Positions 1 through 13,500 of a stretch of DNA of 64,000 nt are shown in pieces. The notes beneath the pieces are model-generated. The model did no database searches and was not told the origin of the DNA. It saw nothing but the letters and a program-made list of their open reading frames with translations. A program made the translations under genes and the position numbers. The DNA is taken from contig NC_052046.1 in assembly GCF_015832195.1 (NCBI RefSeq), positions 17,166,161 through 17,230,160 on the forward strand. The letters are read 5' to 3'. Origin of the DNA: Motacilla alba alba. Its lineage: Eukaryota > Chordata > Aves > Passeriformes > Motacillidae. How positions within the stretch are numbered: the first letter of the stretch is position 1; each line of letters starts with the position of its first letter.

Positions 1-753
1 TCAACGTTTTCCTATGGCTACTAAAAAATACCATGCATACTATTATGCATTATAGGGAACACATGCCAGAAGAGCAAAGGAGCACACAGGACAGTGAGCA
101 CAACTACATACATCTACTTAAAAACCACACAAAGAGAGATGTTCTAACTAAGATGGTATACAGAACTTCTGAAAAAAGAAGTCTCTGTAAAGGTAAGGTC
201 ACTCAAGCCATTCAATTTATTCTGAACATACTTCTAACATTTCCAGCACTGAGTTTATAGCACAACAACTAAACTTTGAAGTATCAGAGGCTTTATTCTT
301 GTTTCCACAGTATTTTGCTGCAATTGAACTGGCAGATAAGTATTTAAGATTAAAAAATTCTTATTAATGAGAAAAATTGATTTTAATAGTCCTGCATATA
401 TTTAAATGGATGCACAGTTTTTATTTGCTTTCATGCCACAACTAAAACATCTCCTTTGCTATTCTACATCAAATTTCTAAGGCAGATTTCAAATTATTCT
501 CTTTGTTGGGATGCAAACATTTTAGAAACAAAAGCAAATTCACATGGAAAAAAAAAGACCATCTCCCATAAGCAGGAACAAACTCACAATTAGCATTTAT
601 CTATACATTAATGTAACAAGCTTTAATGTTTAAAATTCATTACAAAAAATTTATTCTAGGAGAAGCACAAAAGCTGCAGCACCATTACCAAACTCATTGC
701 CCAGGTTAACAAATACATTATACAACCAAGTACACAAGGTTAGTCAGACTCAC
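1..753 (-). other. PLPP1: PLPP1 intron 3 (partial)
   Basis: AT-rich non-coding sequence downstream of the exon 3 donor, running off the left edge. I looked for the next PLPP1 exon, which should carry the SGH and SRxxxxxH catalytic motifs, and did not find it. The short reading frames here resemble no protein I know. Confidence 0.8.
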
Positions 754-1034
754 CTTCCCTCATTGATTTTTGCTTTGTCCCCATGGCAAGTGAAGTTCTC
801 AATGTAGCCCAGGCTGCAGTTTATCCGTGTCCAGTCAGGCTGGCACACAGCAATGAAGTGAGGACGCAGTCTACCTATGGAGTACTTGGCAATGTCTGTC
901 AGCGACTGGCTAGCAGCTGCCCCAAAAATGAAGGTCCCGATGGCTTTGTAAATAGTGGCTATGTAGTTATTTCTGACAAATGAATTTGAGTGCAAATTAT
1001 TATAAAAGACTGAGAGAGTCTCTCCTACGATTAT
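754..1034 (-). CDS. PLPP1: PLPP1 coding exon 3 (lipid phosphate phosphatase 1)
   Basis: Internal exon of an integral-membrane enzyme that dephosphorylates phosphatidate, lysophosphatidate, sphingosine-1-phosphate and related lipids at the plasma membrane. The 281 nt give 93 codons plus two bases. The exon opens IIVGETLSV and contains [15 protein letters not shown], a hydrophobic segment with [14 protein letters not shown], and then KYSIGRLRP, the family's first phosphatase motif (K-x6-R-P). Two N-glycosylation sequons follow, NCS and NFT, in what the family topology makes an extracellular loop. The splice sites are seen directly: acceptor TTTTCCAG before 1034 and donor AG|GTGAGT after 754. 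The upstream junction is phase 0 and matches the ends of both alternative second exons. The other two catalytic motifs (SGH, SRxxxxxH) belong to exons off the left edge. The family match is very strong. PLPP1 is preferred over PLPP2 and PLPP3 because of close agreement with the human LPP1 sequence I know and the SLC38A9 neighbour. Confidence 0.96.
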
Positions 1035-4000
1035 CTGGAAAAGAAATAAGGAGAACAAGTTAAAGATAATAACATTAAAAGAAAATTATAATGTTATTTT
1101 TATTAATACTCACACATACAGTTTCAGAAACTAATTTTTTTACGAACATTAAGCTGCAAATTTAAGTTTTCCAAGAGTCAGCAGTAACCATGTCCAAACA
1201 TTATAAACACTTTCACACAGAAGAGAAACACCTTTTTACTTCACCCTACCTCATGTCAAACTTAATCATATTATTTTCAGAATGCTTATTAATGCCTTCT
1301 CGGAATAACATCTACCCGTATTACTTGGTATGGCCCTAATTAGAAACATTTTCTCCTGCATAACTACATTTTACATCAAGTCTTCTTCAACTAACTTCTA
1401 CTGAGTAAAATTTTTCAAAGCTTGTTAGGTTTTTCATGAAACCAGAAACTGTTATAAAGGGTTGAGACTTCATATCCAGATATGAAATGCCAGATGTTTC
1501 AACCAAGAAATTTCCTATTTCTCATGGAAATTAAATCCTCTGGGGAGAAAAGAAAACTAATGAGGGTAGGGAAAGACAGGTCTTACTGAGGTCCTTCCAA
1601 GGATTTTTCACCCTACATGTCCAAGATACATGTATCAAGTGCTGGCAAGAAAGCAGATCTAATTTTGTTTTCTTGCAGCTTTATCTTTTGCAGAAAGTAA
1701 GTTTTTCCTTATGCCAGATACAGAACTTCACTCCTGATAATCTGGATATTGAACCAGTTTGTGCCATTCTGTACAGAAAGGATCAATTAATACAGATGAT
1801 CAGATATGTGGAGGACTGGATGTATGTATCTAAAGTTAAATTGAAAACTCATGTAAAATTAAAATTATGGCTCTGTCTGTGACTTGAGATGCTGGATCCT
1901 GGATCCCAGCAAAGCAGAGCTGTGGTGAATGAAGCCATTACTTAGACACTGCCACCCAGGCACATGGAGTGACAGCTTGTCAGAGGCTTTGCACATGAAG
2001 GCAAACAGACAATACTGCCAGATGGGTGACAATGATGCTTTACACCCTCCACCATACCCAAACATGGGCTGAAGCACAGAAATACCAGAACATGGACTAA
2101 AGCTGAGAAAGTTTTCAGTAAAGTACACGGACACCTAATCCAGAAAGTAACCTCTTGAGTAAGATGACTGAGCACAAATAGCCATGACAGGTAAATAATG
2201 AATCCTTTCAAATAATATTGCTGTAAAACCTGCAAGAAGGTCACTTATCTCAGGTACCAAAAAATTAGTTGATGTCAGTGCAATTACTATACTAGACAAA
2301 CATCAAAGAATATTCATCTTCAATAATCTGACTAAGCATTGAGTAAAGGACACCAGTATTTGCTTTTACTATCTGATTATGAAGCAATCTTGACAGAAAA
2401 GCCTGATTTCACAATTAAAATATATTCCCCGGTGTTGCAAAAGAAACTTAGTTAGCTAAATATTCCTACGGGCTCAAATGGAGATTGGATTAATTCAAAG
2501 GGAATTCACCCATTAAAAAACTATATGTAGTGGAGCCTTTTCTGACTCAGGAAGTCCCTGAACTACAAATGGCTGGTAGCAAAGTACTGAGAGCAATACA
2601 ATCAATCTTCCCATGCTCTATTCTGGTCTTCCTCACTCAGCTGTTTTACTGCTCTAGAAATGAAATAAGCTATATGGGCTTCAGTTGTGACCAAGCACTG
2701 ATGCTCTCAGGTAATACTGACTACCCAAAGATAGAACAGGGTGAAAAAAAAAGTCTTATCTTAAAGGCAGGATCTTTAGCATAAGCCACTTGCCAGTTAA
2801 CAAAACATACAAACCCTCTCTCCACCCAAAATTTCATCTGCTTCCAAGGCATTTCTGTAAGTTTTTGAAGCAGCTTTTCCAAGAAGAGGGAAACCAGGCA
2901 AGTCACAGCTTCAATTCTCACAACGTATTTCTACATTTGCAAAAAAAAAATTTCCACCCAAAAGCAAATATGAGCTGAAAGTTGACCTTTATGCTGGAAC
3001 CTTGATAAAAATCCATGCAGTCCCTATGCAAGGCAGAGTTAGATTATCATAATATCCCGCCTGACTGAAACCCATTAGCCCAGAGAAATAGCTGGTCAAT
3101 ACTGAGGATTACCTTTAGCCGTGCCTTTTCATTTTTGGCTCCTAAATATACTTGGATAAATATTTATATGCCTAAAAATCTTATTTGGCATAAGAAAGCT
3201 TTAACTCTGTTCAAAGTGTGGCTCTGATGAGTTTGGATGCCATCCAACAGAATCATCAGTGGAGACTGAATTTTTAGCACATCTGTACAGAGATCTTGAG
3301 GCCCCTGTGGAAGGGCTATTGTAGGAACTGCAGTGCAGTCCCATCAGACTTAGGACATGAAACGGATAACTGAAGAAGAGGTCCAACTGCCCATGAGGAC
3401 ACGTCCCAGCTATTTTTTGCCCCAGCACTGGTATTCTTCCAAGAGCCATCTGCACTCCATGTAGTCAAGGAAAGCTGCTGTTTTCTACCAGGCTAAGGAA
3501 TTTCACCAGCTTATCCTGGCTCAGACAAGCCACAAGAGGTGGCAACAGACAAGGCAATAGCAGGACCTCAACTTTTGTCCATACATAGTAAGATATTAGG
3601 TTAGCTCAGCTGACAGCATATAAATAAGTATTAGGGATAGAGAGTCCCTATATGCTTGAGACAGTTCAGTTGACCTAGGAGCTATGGTCAGAGAGAGATT
3701 CCAAACTGGTAGTCACAGAGATAATGTGTCCAGCTCACTGATCCAGTGTGAAGAGGAGGAGGAAAGAAGAAAAGCACCCTGTTTTCAGCCAGGTTAGGTG
3801 CACTATGAAAGCAAGCCCCTGCAGTAACTTAAATACAAATGGGCCCAGAGTTTTATCCTGACCTTCAGGGAAATATCCAGGGGGAAACTCCACACCTACT
3901 TATTCTTTTTATTCTATTTATGCTTTTGATAACATCTGACTGGAAGCCATAATCTCTCTTTTAAATAGGCTAGTATCTGTTGTTACACTTCCACACACAG

Positions 4001-4427
4001 AAGTATTCCCAAAGATTTTGTGGCAGATAAAAAATACTGACTTAATAGCTCAAGCACAATGATATTCTGAAACTAGCAAGTCCTGAAATAAAAAGACTTG
4101 TGACAGTCACAACACATTAGTGTTATTTTCAACAAATATGGTAAGAGTTTTTTATCTCTCAGATTATAGAATTAAGACACCATAGTTCTAAGGTTCTAAG
4201 GTATTATTTTTCTGTTCTATAATTCTAGCTCTTTGACTTCAGTTAAAGAAAACCTTTTAGTTATTCTTGCCAGACCATCATTTATACTGCTTTAGCACCT
4301 GGCCTAAGGACATTAAGGTTGAGAAATCTTGCAGAATAGTTTTGTAAACCTGTATTAACAGATTACCCCTCCTCCCTCTTCCCCACTCCCACTGAAATCA
4401 AAAGCAATGAAGAAAAATTTAACTTAC
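1035..4427 (-). other. PLPP1: PLPP1 intron between exon 2a and exon 3
   Basis: About 3.4 kb of AT-rich intron. The reading frames are short and unrecognised, and I see no clear dispersed repeat or RNA gene. Confidence 0.8.
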
Positions 4428-4579
4428 AACAATTACACTGAAAGGAATAATTATTCCTGCTAACAGTTTATAAGAAATGGTGTCCTCTTTGTATGGATAC
4501 CGGATGGATTCATCACTACAGAAAACGCCTCTCTGGAAGGGGGTACGTCGTGAACTGAGAATTGCAAAAGGCAAGCCAG
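4428..4579 (-). CDS. PLPP1: PLPP1 alternative coding exon 2a
   Basis: A 152-nt exon (two bases plus 50 codons) beginning [17 protein letters not shown] and continuing through [16 protein letters not shown] to a hydrophobic end, [10 protein letters not shown]. It supplies the end of the first membrane helix, the first extracellular loop and the start of the second helix. Acceptor TTTTTGCCAG precedes 4579 and donor GTT|GTAAGT follows 4428. It joins exon 1 in phase 1 (G plus CT gives Ala) and exon 3 in phase 0, giving SVIV-IIVGETL. It corresponds to the second exon of the human isoform that reads [21 protein letters not shown]. It is shorter than a 60-codon listing threshold and is recognised only by homology and splice sites. 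It is the proximal member of a pair with 16676-16830. Confidence 0.94.
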
Positions 4580-6534
4580 CTGGCAAAAAGGAATACAGAA
4601 TACATTACAAAACCAAAACAAACTGGCAATGATCATACCCCCACATTTCCAAAGAGAAGTGCATAAAGAGGAATGGGCATGCAGGAAGTTAGAGGGTTAT
4701 GCACTTCCCTTGGCCAATGACTACTGCCTTGACTTTGTAGCTTCCAGGAAGGATTGCTGAATGAAGGAGAGCAAGGCAGGATTCTTCTCATCTTCATGTT
4801 TTTGGCACTTGAAGTGTGGAAGAATGCCAAAACCATGAGTAAATAGTTCAGTGACAACCACTGAGGTGCTCAATCTGCTGCTACTGGCACAATTATCAAA
4901 TTTTTCTTATATTCCAGTGAGCAACAGTTGCCCCTGTACACCTTCTCTGGACAGCTTTACAAGTCAGAAGAGCATAAATTGCATTTCATGAAAGCAGAAA
5001 AGGAGGCGCTTTCAAGGGAGTGGAAGTGCAGAGGGAGTATTTGGGAATATGGAGAAAAGGAAATTACACATGCACGCAATTCCCTCACTTCCTCACACAC
5101 CGGATATCTTCCTAGAATGACCTACAGCCTCAAGGCATGGAGATTTTATTTCCACCTCTTCCACCAAAGAGGATGCCTTTGGCTTAATCTAATATCTACA
5201 GGACACAATACTACGCTGCACAATGCTGCACACTATTGCATATCAAGGTACCCACAACACAAACCAAAATCAGTCATTTGAACAGCAAAAGTTTTTTCAA
5301 AAAATTCAAAATAGGATGCAAATTACCATAAACTGATAGAATCCCATTTCTGAATCCTGTTCCTCCATCCTTAACACACATACAACATCTGCACAAACTG
5401 TTTGTGTACAGGGATGAATACTCTCGGAAAGAAATGCCTGTATGGAAAACAAGCAGTGGAGGACCACAAAGAAGTTTAACAAAAAAAAAAAAATCTTTAG
5501 CTTAGGCATGTAGAGGCCAGTAGCATAAAAGCCCTTGACTTAATGCTCAAAATTCAGCTGTGTTGCATATAAAATGCATACCATTTTAAAGTTACAAAGC
5601 ATAAGTTATCTGGAGGAGATGCTCCCATCCAGCATTAAGGGATCAGAAAGATAAAAACAAGTCTCCATCCTTCCTTCCCAGCAGAAGTCAATGTTGTTGT
5701 ATTCTCAGTTCTCTCCTCAAGATTCTGTGCCAAGGCATAACCTACCACTTCTTTTCCAGATACACAGCTACCCCCATAATAAGCAGATGCAAATAAAACT
5801 AAAGATGGAAAGAGCAGGAGAAGAAATATACAAAAGATACCAAGCATCAATAATTGTTAGGGAAGAGACCTAGGATCCTTTCCAATCCTCTTCCCTCTTT
5901 CCCTCCACCCATGAAGTCCTCCAAACTAAGCCTGATTCCTGGGATCATCACAAGTGATACAACCAGGATTTTACAAACTATTTACTATCAGTTTTGTTCT
6001 GCACACCATTAAGTGCTTAAAAGAATACTTCAGTGTGAAAACAAAAAGAACAAATAACAAACTCATGGCTCAAAAGGTGAAAATTTCCCTGAAGTGAACT
6101 CTGCTCAATGACACAACCTTATTCCTTGATCACGCAGTAATATATAGGTCTGTCATGGGCCCATGCATTCCAGCTAAGCCTGTTGCAAAGAACCAGATAC
6201 CCTCTGTACTGCTACTGTCATGAAACCAATAGCATGCAAAACCTCCCCTCCAAAAGTGGTAGAAAAAGACCATGTCATTGTCAAGAGGGGCTGTTTCCAA
6301 TTCCATGCCAGCAGGACTACAACTGACACAACTCTGGAAGCCATCCAAGCACACCAACAAAACCGGAGGACAGCAGGATGGGCTAAGAGCCAAGCCAGAG
6401 CCTCACCAAAACACTGCACCATTCAGATACCAGCCAGCACAAAGCCTGGGAGCTGGACTCTGCAGTACAGTGCAAAAACACAGCCTTTCCTACTAGGAAA
6501 AAATTCCTCTCCCTTTCTCTTACAAGAAGAATAT

Positions 6535-6554
6535 CAGTGTTTTTAAAAACACTG
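6535..6554. repeat. 20-bp perfect palindrome
   Basis: CAGTGTTTTT is followed immediately by its exact reverse complement, AAAAACACTG, with no spacer. A near-palindromic stretch (GATATCATGATAT) lies about 40 bp further on. The role is unknown; it lies deep in an intron. Confidence 0.8.
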
Positions 6555-9500
6555 TAGATTATTTTTTTCCCTCCCCTTCTGTTGGTATCGTGACAGATAT
6601 CATGATATACCATCAATTGTTTGGTATTTAGCTGACTTGGGTCTGGATTGAGGCAGTAGCACGTGCATCCATGGTGAGGGAAGGTGACTTGTCAACATAA
6701 TGCTGTGGTGTTTCCAACACCATTTATCCAACAAAATATGTATGGAATGAAAATTTCATTATTTACCCTGCACACATACTAACACCAACATTCCAGATTG
6801 AGTATTTCAGAAAACTGTATTGTTTGGACCTCCAGATGTAGAGAATTAGGCATATACAGATAAGAGCTTCTTAATTATTTACACAGTTACTTCTTTAGAG
6901 TCAGTAGTTTTGATTATCATGGTAAAGCAGTTGTTCACAAAATTAAGTTCAACCCAAAAAAACCTTATCACAGCTTCAGCACACTGCCACAAACACCTGT
7001 GGTTATAGTTAGATAGTGTCACCGACATCAAATCACTGGCTCTGCATCACCCATTTTAAAGACCTGCTCTGTGAATAATGGTGTCATGGCACCTTACTCC
7101 TCATTTCCTCTAACCCACACCTGGATGTTTCAGCTTCTCAAGGTGAGGGATTGGAAATTTGCAGGATGATGGGGTTATTCGGAGGGAGCTTTTTAAAATG
7201 TAATTTCCATCTACTAAATCAAAAATAAAAAGGTGTGTGGATCACAGGAATGAAGTCGCTCATGCAGTGAGGATCTGTGCTCTTCCACGCTGAGTGAAGC
7301 TGCTTGAAAAGCACATGCTCATTCTTCAGCAATATTGAGATTATGATGTAATTAGCCTGTAATTGCACCTTCCTGTATCCAGATCATGGAAACAAAATAC
7401 CAAACCACTCCAAGTTTGTTTTTGTTTTGTAAGCAAGTATGAACAGCTAAAATAAAATTGTCCTCTCTTCATAATTTCTTTCCACCTCCTTTACTTTGAG
7501 TCTTAAAAGTTCTGGGTGGCAGCGATTAAGTAACCATCAATTGGAAGAGTTATGCACTGAAAAATATAGTAAACATAACAAGTCTTTCTTCAGTTTCCCC
7601 CAACAGATTCAAGAAGTAATTCCACCAGTAATTTATCTTATTGCTGTTTTCAGCACCTTTCACTGTTGAAAGGATACATGGTCCATGAAAGCTTGAGAGA
7701 AAAGTTTTAATTTCTAAAAAACATATTACAGTATAACTGATCAGATTAACTTAACACTGTTAAACTGTAACCTGAAGTCACAGAATTACAACATTGGTAA
7801 TTTATCTCTGGCTCAATTCACAGCAGTCATTAGCCTGAAAAACCATGCCAGAAGGGGCTTTTGATATCTTTTTGGTTCAAGTATTCTCCAATGTCAATAC
7901 CTAATCCCTCAGAACATGCTCCATGGAGCAGGTTTAATGTACTTCTTTTTAACATGCATGGATTAACTTCACTATTATTAACTGGTGGGAGAGAGCAGAA
8001 AAAGTAGAAGTCAAACTAGAGGGGCATCAAGTGTTTCTGGCATGTGAAGCTAGTAAGAGAACCTTCTCACAGTACTGAGGATTCTGCTCTGTTTTAAATA
8101 AATCAGCAAAGTCTGCTTTTGTATGTTTTCAAGGTGTTTTCATTTCTAAAATCAAATCAAAATTATTTCAAATATATAGCTTAAGTATTTTCTGCAATGG
8201 TAGTTTCCCTTTAAGACAATAAAGGGACAGGAAAACAATTTAGCTTTGTCATTACTGCAAGCAGAACAAGCAAGCAGAAGAACTGTCATTAGACGATAAA
8301 GAGCCAAATCTTCTTACTATATCAAGTAAAACAGTGGAGTTTCACTACAGCTCGGATAGACGTGTTACTTTTTCACCCTGACAGATATAATAATTTCAGG
8401 AGACAGGGATAAGTTTTTGCATCATGGTGGCAATTTCCTAAGCCTGGAAGCTCCTGGTACAGGTGGACAGGATACAACTGAAGATAAAAAATTATACTTG
8501 TTATAATGGTACCATCATCACTAGTGTCAATGTCTTTAATTTCACAGATACAACTGAGGAAAAAAATGTTTACCGTAGTATAGGAAGTGCTGTACTTTGA
8601 CAACATGTTTATTCACATAAACATCTAAAGCAGTTTCTCAAGAAAAAGTAGCAAAGATTCAACAGCAGATCACTAAGAAGAAATCCTACTCATCTGCCAC
8701 AGTCACATTACCACATTCAGTTAAAAGAAAGGTCCTACAATATCCTACAAATAGCCATTTTGCTCAATTTTCCCTGAAAGCAGTAAAAATTGGGGAGTTA
8801 AATACTCCTTTTATGTAAGAAGTGGAGACAGCAGAGGAGCAGTAAAGGTTCTCAACTGAATACTTCTCATATGAAAATTCCAAAAAGCTTCCCTGATGTA
8901 CACTTCATTTTCTAAGTTAGTTGTAATACAGTGAAGAAATTGCCTAAAGGGAAAATGACAACATGTATGTGAGGAGGAATTATATGGTTGGGAAGAGGTT
9001 ACCTGTAGGGTAATCTCAAGGATAAAGCAAACAAGCTGGTGTTATGCAGTGCATATACATTCCTAATGAATAACTAGCAGATGTACTGCTGACAGAGCTG
9101 GCAATTCTTTGATACAGTGGAAAATCAAGGCCAGCCAGTTCTGCCTGCAAAACAACCCTTAAAGACTGAGGCAAGAGAACATATGGAGATTTATGCAGTA
9201 ATGAGTTCAGAGTCATGCATTTGGAGGTTAAACAACTCTGCTGACTTGGTAGCTTGTCAGTTCAAACTAGCAGAGGGAAAATAATGTACTTCTTGTGGAT
9301 GTTGTACATGAGTATAATAGCATGACCATTAGACAAGTCTTTTCAAAGGCATTAACACTTTTAACCCATTTGACAAGAAATTTCCTCTGAAACAGTACTC
9401 AGTCAGAATTGGCAAATGCATTTATGCATTTGGTTTTAATTCATCTGTCTTAAGTGCAGACAGAGAAGGACTGCTAGGATACATTCCTCATTATCTCAAA

Positions 9501-10439
9501 AACAAGAGTTGGGTTTTGCACAGTTTAACAGAGTCTAACGGCTGTAAATCAGCCAAGTGCATACACAGTAGATACTAGAAAAAAGAGCAATACTGATCCA
9601 ACTAGCAACCAAAAATTAAGGAACTACAAACACAATCAGTAATAAAGCTATAGGGAGAAATGCAGGCTCTGAAATGTTTCAGTCAGAATACATGGAGTAG
9701 AAACACAATTAGCTCAACTGATAAGACTACGTATTTTAAACAATTACTATACCCTTGTCCAAAAGTGTGACTCACACAGTATAATGGATTAGATTTCCTC
9801 ATAAGCTGGAGTGATTTCTGACTGATTATGTTAGGTTTTCTTCCATAAATATCCTGTATAACACAGGTCTATTTCTGTCCAAATTTCTAATCTTGGTTAG
9901 GTTTCTTTAATGGGCATGAGGTTGTTCTCTCCACTAAAGCTGGACACATTACCACCCTGAAGAAAAGAACATCAGATCATATACCTCCCTCGAGTCATCC
10001 TTCCCACTCTCCTCAGGAAGGATATCACTCAGCATTTATCCATGCTGTAGTTCACCAGCTAAATTACTGCCATCTTTTGTATTTATTGCCCTGAGTTCTC
10101 TACTTTGCTGCTTCACTGCACATGCTCTCTCTCCTCCAGGGCATTTATGACTACACTGAACAGGGCAGACTCCCAGACAGCTCTACTTGACATCTTCCTT
10201 CCTGGCAAAGGACAAGGAGCACTTACTCCCACTGCTCACTTCTCACTGTTAAGTGAATTATTTGTTCATTTCAGGATTCTTTCTCCAATCTCATAACTAT
10301 TTCGTTTCTTAATATTTGGTTGAAGTACACATTTGAATATCCACATCTAAATAATGAGATTTCCTACAAAAAACCGCTGAGCTTTAGCCTGACTTCTCCA
10401 TCTTCCTCACTTACCACAGAGACTAGGACAGGAACAGAT

Positions 10440-10500
10440 GTCTGACTGGTGACTGACACCAGGAAACAGGTGACACCAGAAACAGGTGACTGACACCAGA
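10440..10500. repeat. Short imperfect tandem repeat (GACACCAG units)
   Basis: Overlapping copies of GGTGACTGACACCAG and AAACAGGTGACACCAG recur two to three times with small differences. It is a local duplication inside a PLPP1 intron. Confidence 0.6.
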
Positions 10501-13500
10501 AAACTGTATGTTACTGACAAAGTAGCTTTCAACATCTGTGTTTAGGTGTTAGGTAGTAATCATCTTTCTCCAGAGTTCTGAAACACAACAAAATTTAAAA
10601 GATTTTGTTGTCTTCTCTTCCAGCACCTGAAAAAAACCTGCCACCACTTTTGTGCTATTATCTACTGCCAGCTTCACTGCTGTAGCTTTAAACTAGAAGT
10701 GATTTCTAGACTGACCTTTTAAAAAGCTTAAGTAATATTTGGAGGTTCAAGTCTCTTTACACCAAAAGTTCAGATACAAAGCAGAAGTTAACATTTTCCC
10801 CAAATGTGTTGTAGATATTTCATTACTAATTCCATCAGCAAAAACATCCAAAACATCCACAGTATTCATTACAGCATTAGAAATACTGCCTGGAAAAACA
10901 CCCATTTTGTGAAAGCTTAGTTAAAATTTTGAGCTGATATTACTACTCGCATTCTGTGAAGGTTTGGTAGGATGTCAAAATGTCTTTGCAGATTAAATTA
11001 AGACTTTGGCTTCTACTCAGTATAAGAACAGGGATTCTTATTTCTCATAGGAGTTTTAGAGTTCAGGAGAGCACCCACCAAGAAATGAACCATCATGCCA
11101 TGGATCACTGTGTTTGATGGTTCCATTTTTTGGCATTCAGCTTTCTCCTGAAAAGGGGAGTAAAAACCATCTCTTTGCATGAGCATTTCCCTGCACAAGG
11201 CAGAAGAGAAAGAGGTACAATAATGTGAGCCAGGTGAAGGGAAACAGAGGAGGCAGCATAACAAGGAACACTGTCTGCATTACTTTCCCTGTTGGTTGTT
11301 TCTGGTTCCTAGTAGAGTTGCTTCCCCTTTCTGACACCCGCTCCAGTCTCTGGTCTAATTCCTAAATGTCAACAGTACAATATTAGTAACTGAGTGTTAG
11401 ACTTGAGAGAAAGAAAAATCTATGCCATAGACTGTTTGGATTTGGGTTTCTTCCTTAAATTACAAGACTTGCGTAAGTTGCAATTCCCTCTACCTATATT
11501 TCTCCCTATTCGTTTTTACCCTTTTGTATACTCTACTAAATAATATTTCAAAACCCCCTCCATACCAATGTGACTGCTTGGCTTTCTCATAGCTGCGACC
11601 AAGCTTCACTCAGCACTTTAAAAGCCCTCGTCTGGAATTCCTCCCACTGTCAAAATGACAACCATCTTACTCAGACACTATGTGCATTCTCCATCACTGT
11701 ACTAAGAAATGTACCTGAAGGGCTGAGGAAAGTACAGTACCAAGTCCACAGGGCTGTAGCAAGTTGCTACAGTTTATTTACTTAAAATACAACTGCACTT
11801 AGGAAGAGTGATTTGTGCAAGTAACAGAGGCAAATGGTGCTCCTCAGATCTTTCCTCATCTGATTTCAAGCCCACCAGAACACTCACACTTTGGACACAT
11901 CAAAAAGTGAAGCCAAAAGCTGGATGCTGCTCCTTCTCAAAATCTGGCCTCACAGCACTCATCTCAGCCAGGAATTACTCATCAATTTAGCAATTCAATA
12001 AAGTGCATTAACCTGACATTAAACCTTTACAGAGTAAAATCACAGATTATTATTACTATGTTGGCTTTAAAAAGAGAACAAAAAAATTAGCAGTTTATTC
12101 CTCAGAATAAGGTTGGGTTCAGAGATAATGCTGATCTGTAGTAGTACAAGATGAACAGTTAGTATCAAGTGAAACTCATGACAGATTATGAAGTTCAACG
12201 GCATTGCCCAAAAAATTTTCCAATGCTATAAATACACCAAAAACCACAATGAAGATAAAACATGAGTACCTTTTCAAAAAATTTAACAGGTAAGTGGCAG
12301 TCTTGCTCAGAGCATAATAAAACCTCTTACAAGTAACTTGAAACTTAAGAGTCAAGTTGAAGTCCATTCTAGTGTCAAACAACAGTTTTAATTTCAATTA
12401 GTTGCAAAACTAACAAGAGTGGGTCATAAAGCTTTGACACTGCTGAAAAAGTGAAAAGCACATCTACCAATCAACAGTCAACAGTTAGGTTTCATTAATC
12501 CCCTGATTTATTCATCTCCATCACAGCAGTAACTACATTTGTCCATGAAGACATACAAAATTAGCTCAGAAAGTGCCTGTATTGGTTAATCTAATAGCTG
12601 CTGTCAATAAGTTTCCCTTCAAAATGCATCCCTTTCATAAATAGCATAAAAGATCAGTTTCTTTTGCCCTAAAAGAAATCAGTAATGATCAATAATGAGT
12701 GCTAATCTGTAAGAGGGAAAGTTTCAGTCAAAATATTGTTACACATCCAATAAGCAGACATTCCCAAAAACATTAAGCCTAACGCCTAATATGTTAAAGC
12801 TGCACAGGAGCAAAGGTACCTGGGGCCCTTCCGGGAAGTCATGATACAGAGGACATTTTGCCACACCAAACCTAGAAATGTTTTGATTCAGCCTTTTTTT
12901 TTGTTGTTATTTAAACTACTTAGAAATCAATGTAACCTAGCTACCCAAATATCTTTTGATTGGCTTCAAATCGGAGAAATTAAGTCCCACAGGCCCCATC
13001 ATGTTTCCTTTTCTCAAAGAAGGTCCAAAGAGCAGTGCTTATCCCAGAGAAGTGACTTAATCAAAAATCTCTTTACTAATGAACACTTCCCTGTAAGGAA
13101 CATCAGCATTTGCATTACTAGTTTTGGTAGCAACAAGCTGTGGAGAATTACTTTGTCTCCCAGAAATTCAGCACAGGCCTTTAGCTGAGTTAGAAGTTCT
13201 AAACTCTTCTCTCTCCAGCAGTCCATCATGTAAGAGAAACCTACCAGTGGCTTGCAAGCCTTCAGCTCTGGACAGAACTGCCAAGCAAAGCCTTGGTGGG
13301 AAACCACAGAAATCCTAGAATAGGGAGCAGATAAAACTCAAAAACTCTCAGGTTGCTCTGTTGTTCTGTTGCTCTGGTGAGAAGGATGTTTTTTTCAGAG
13401 GTTTTCCTTGCTCTGTGCTTCTCCCTCTCCCCATGTTCACCTACCCCTGGAGCTAAGGCAAGCTGTAGGAATGTCACTAAAGGTAGCAGTCTGAAGAAAC

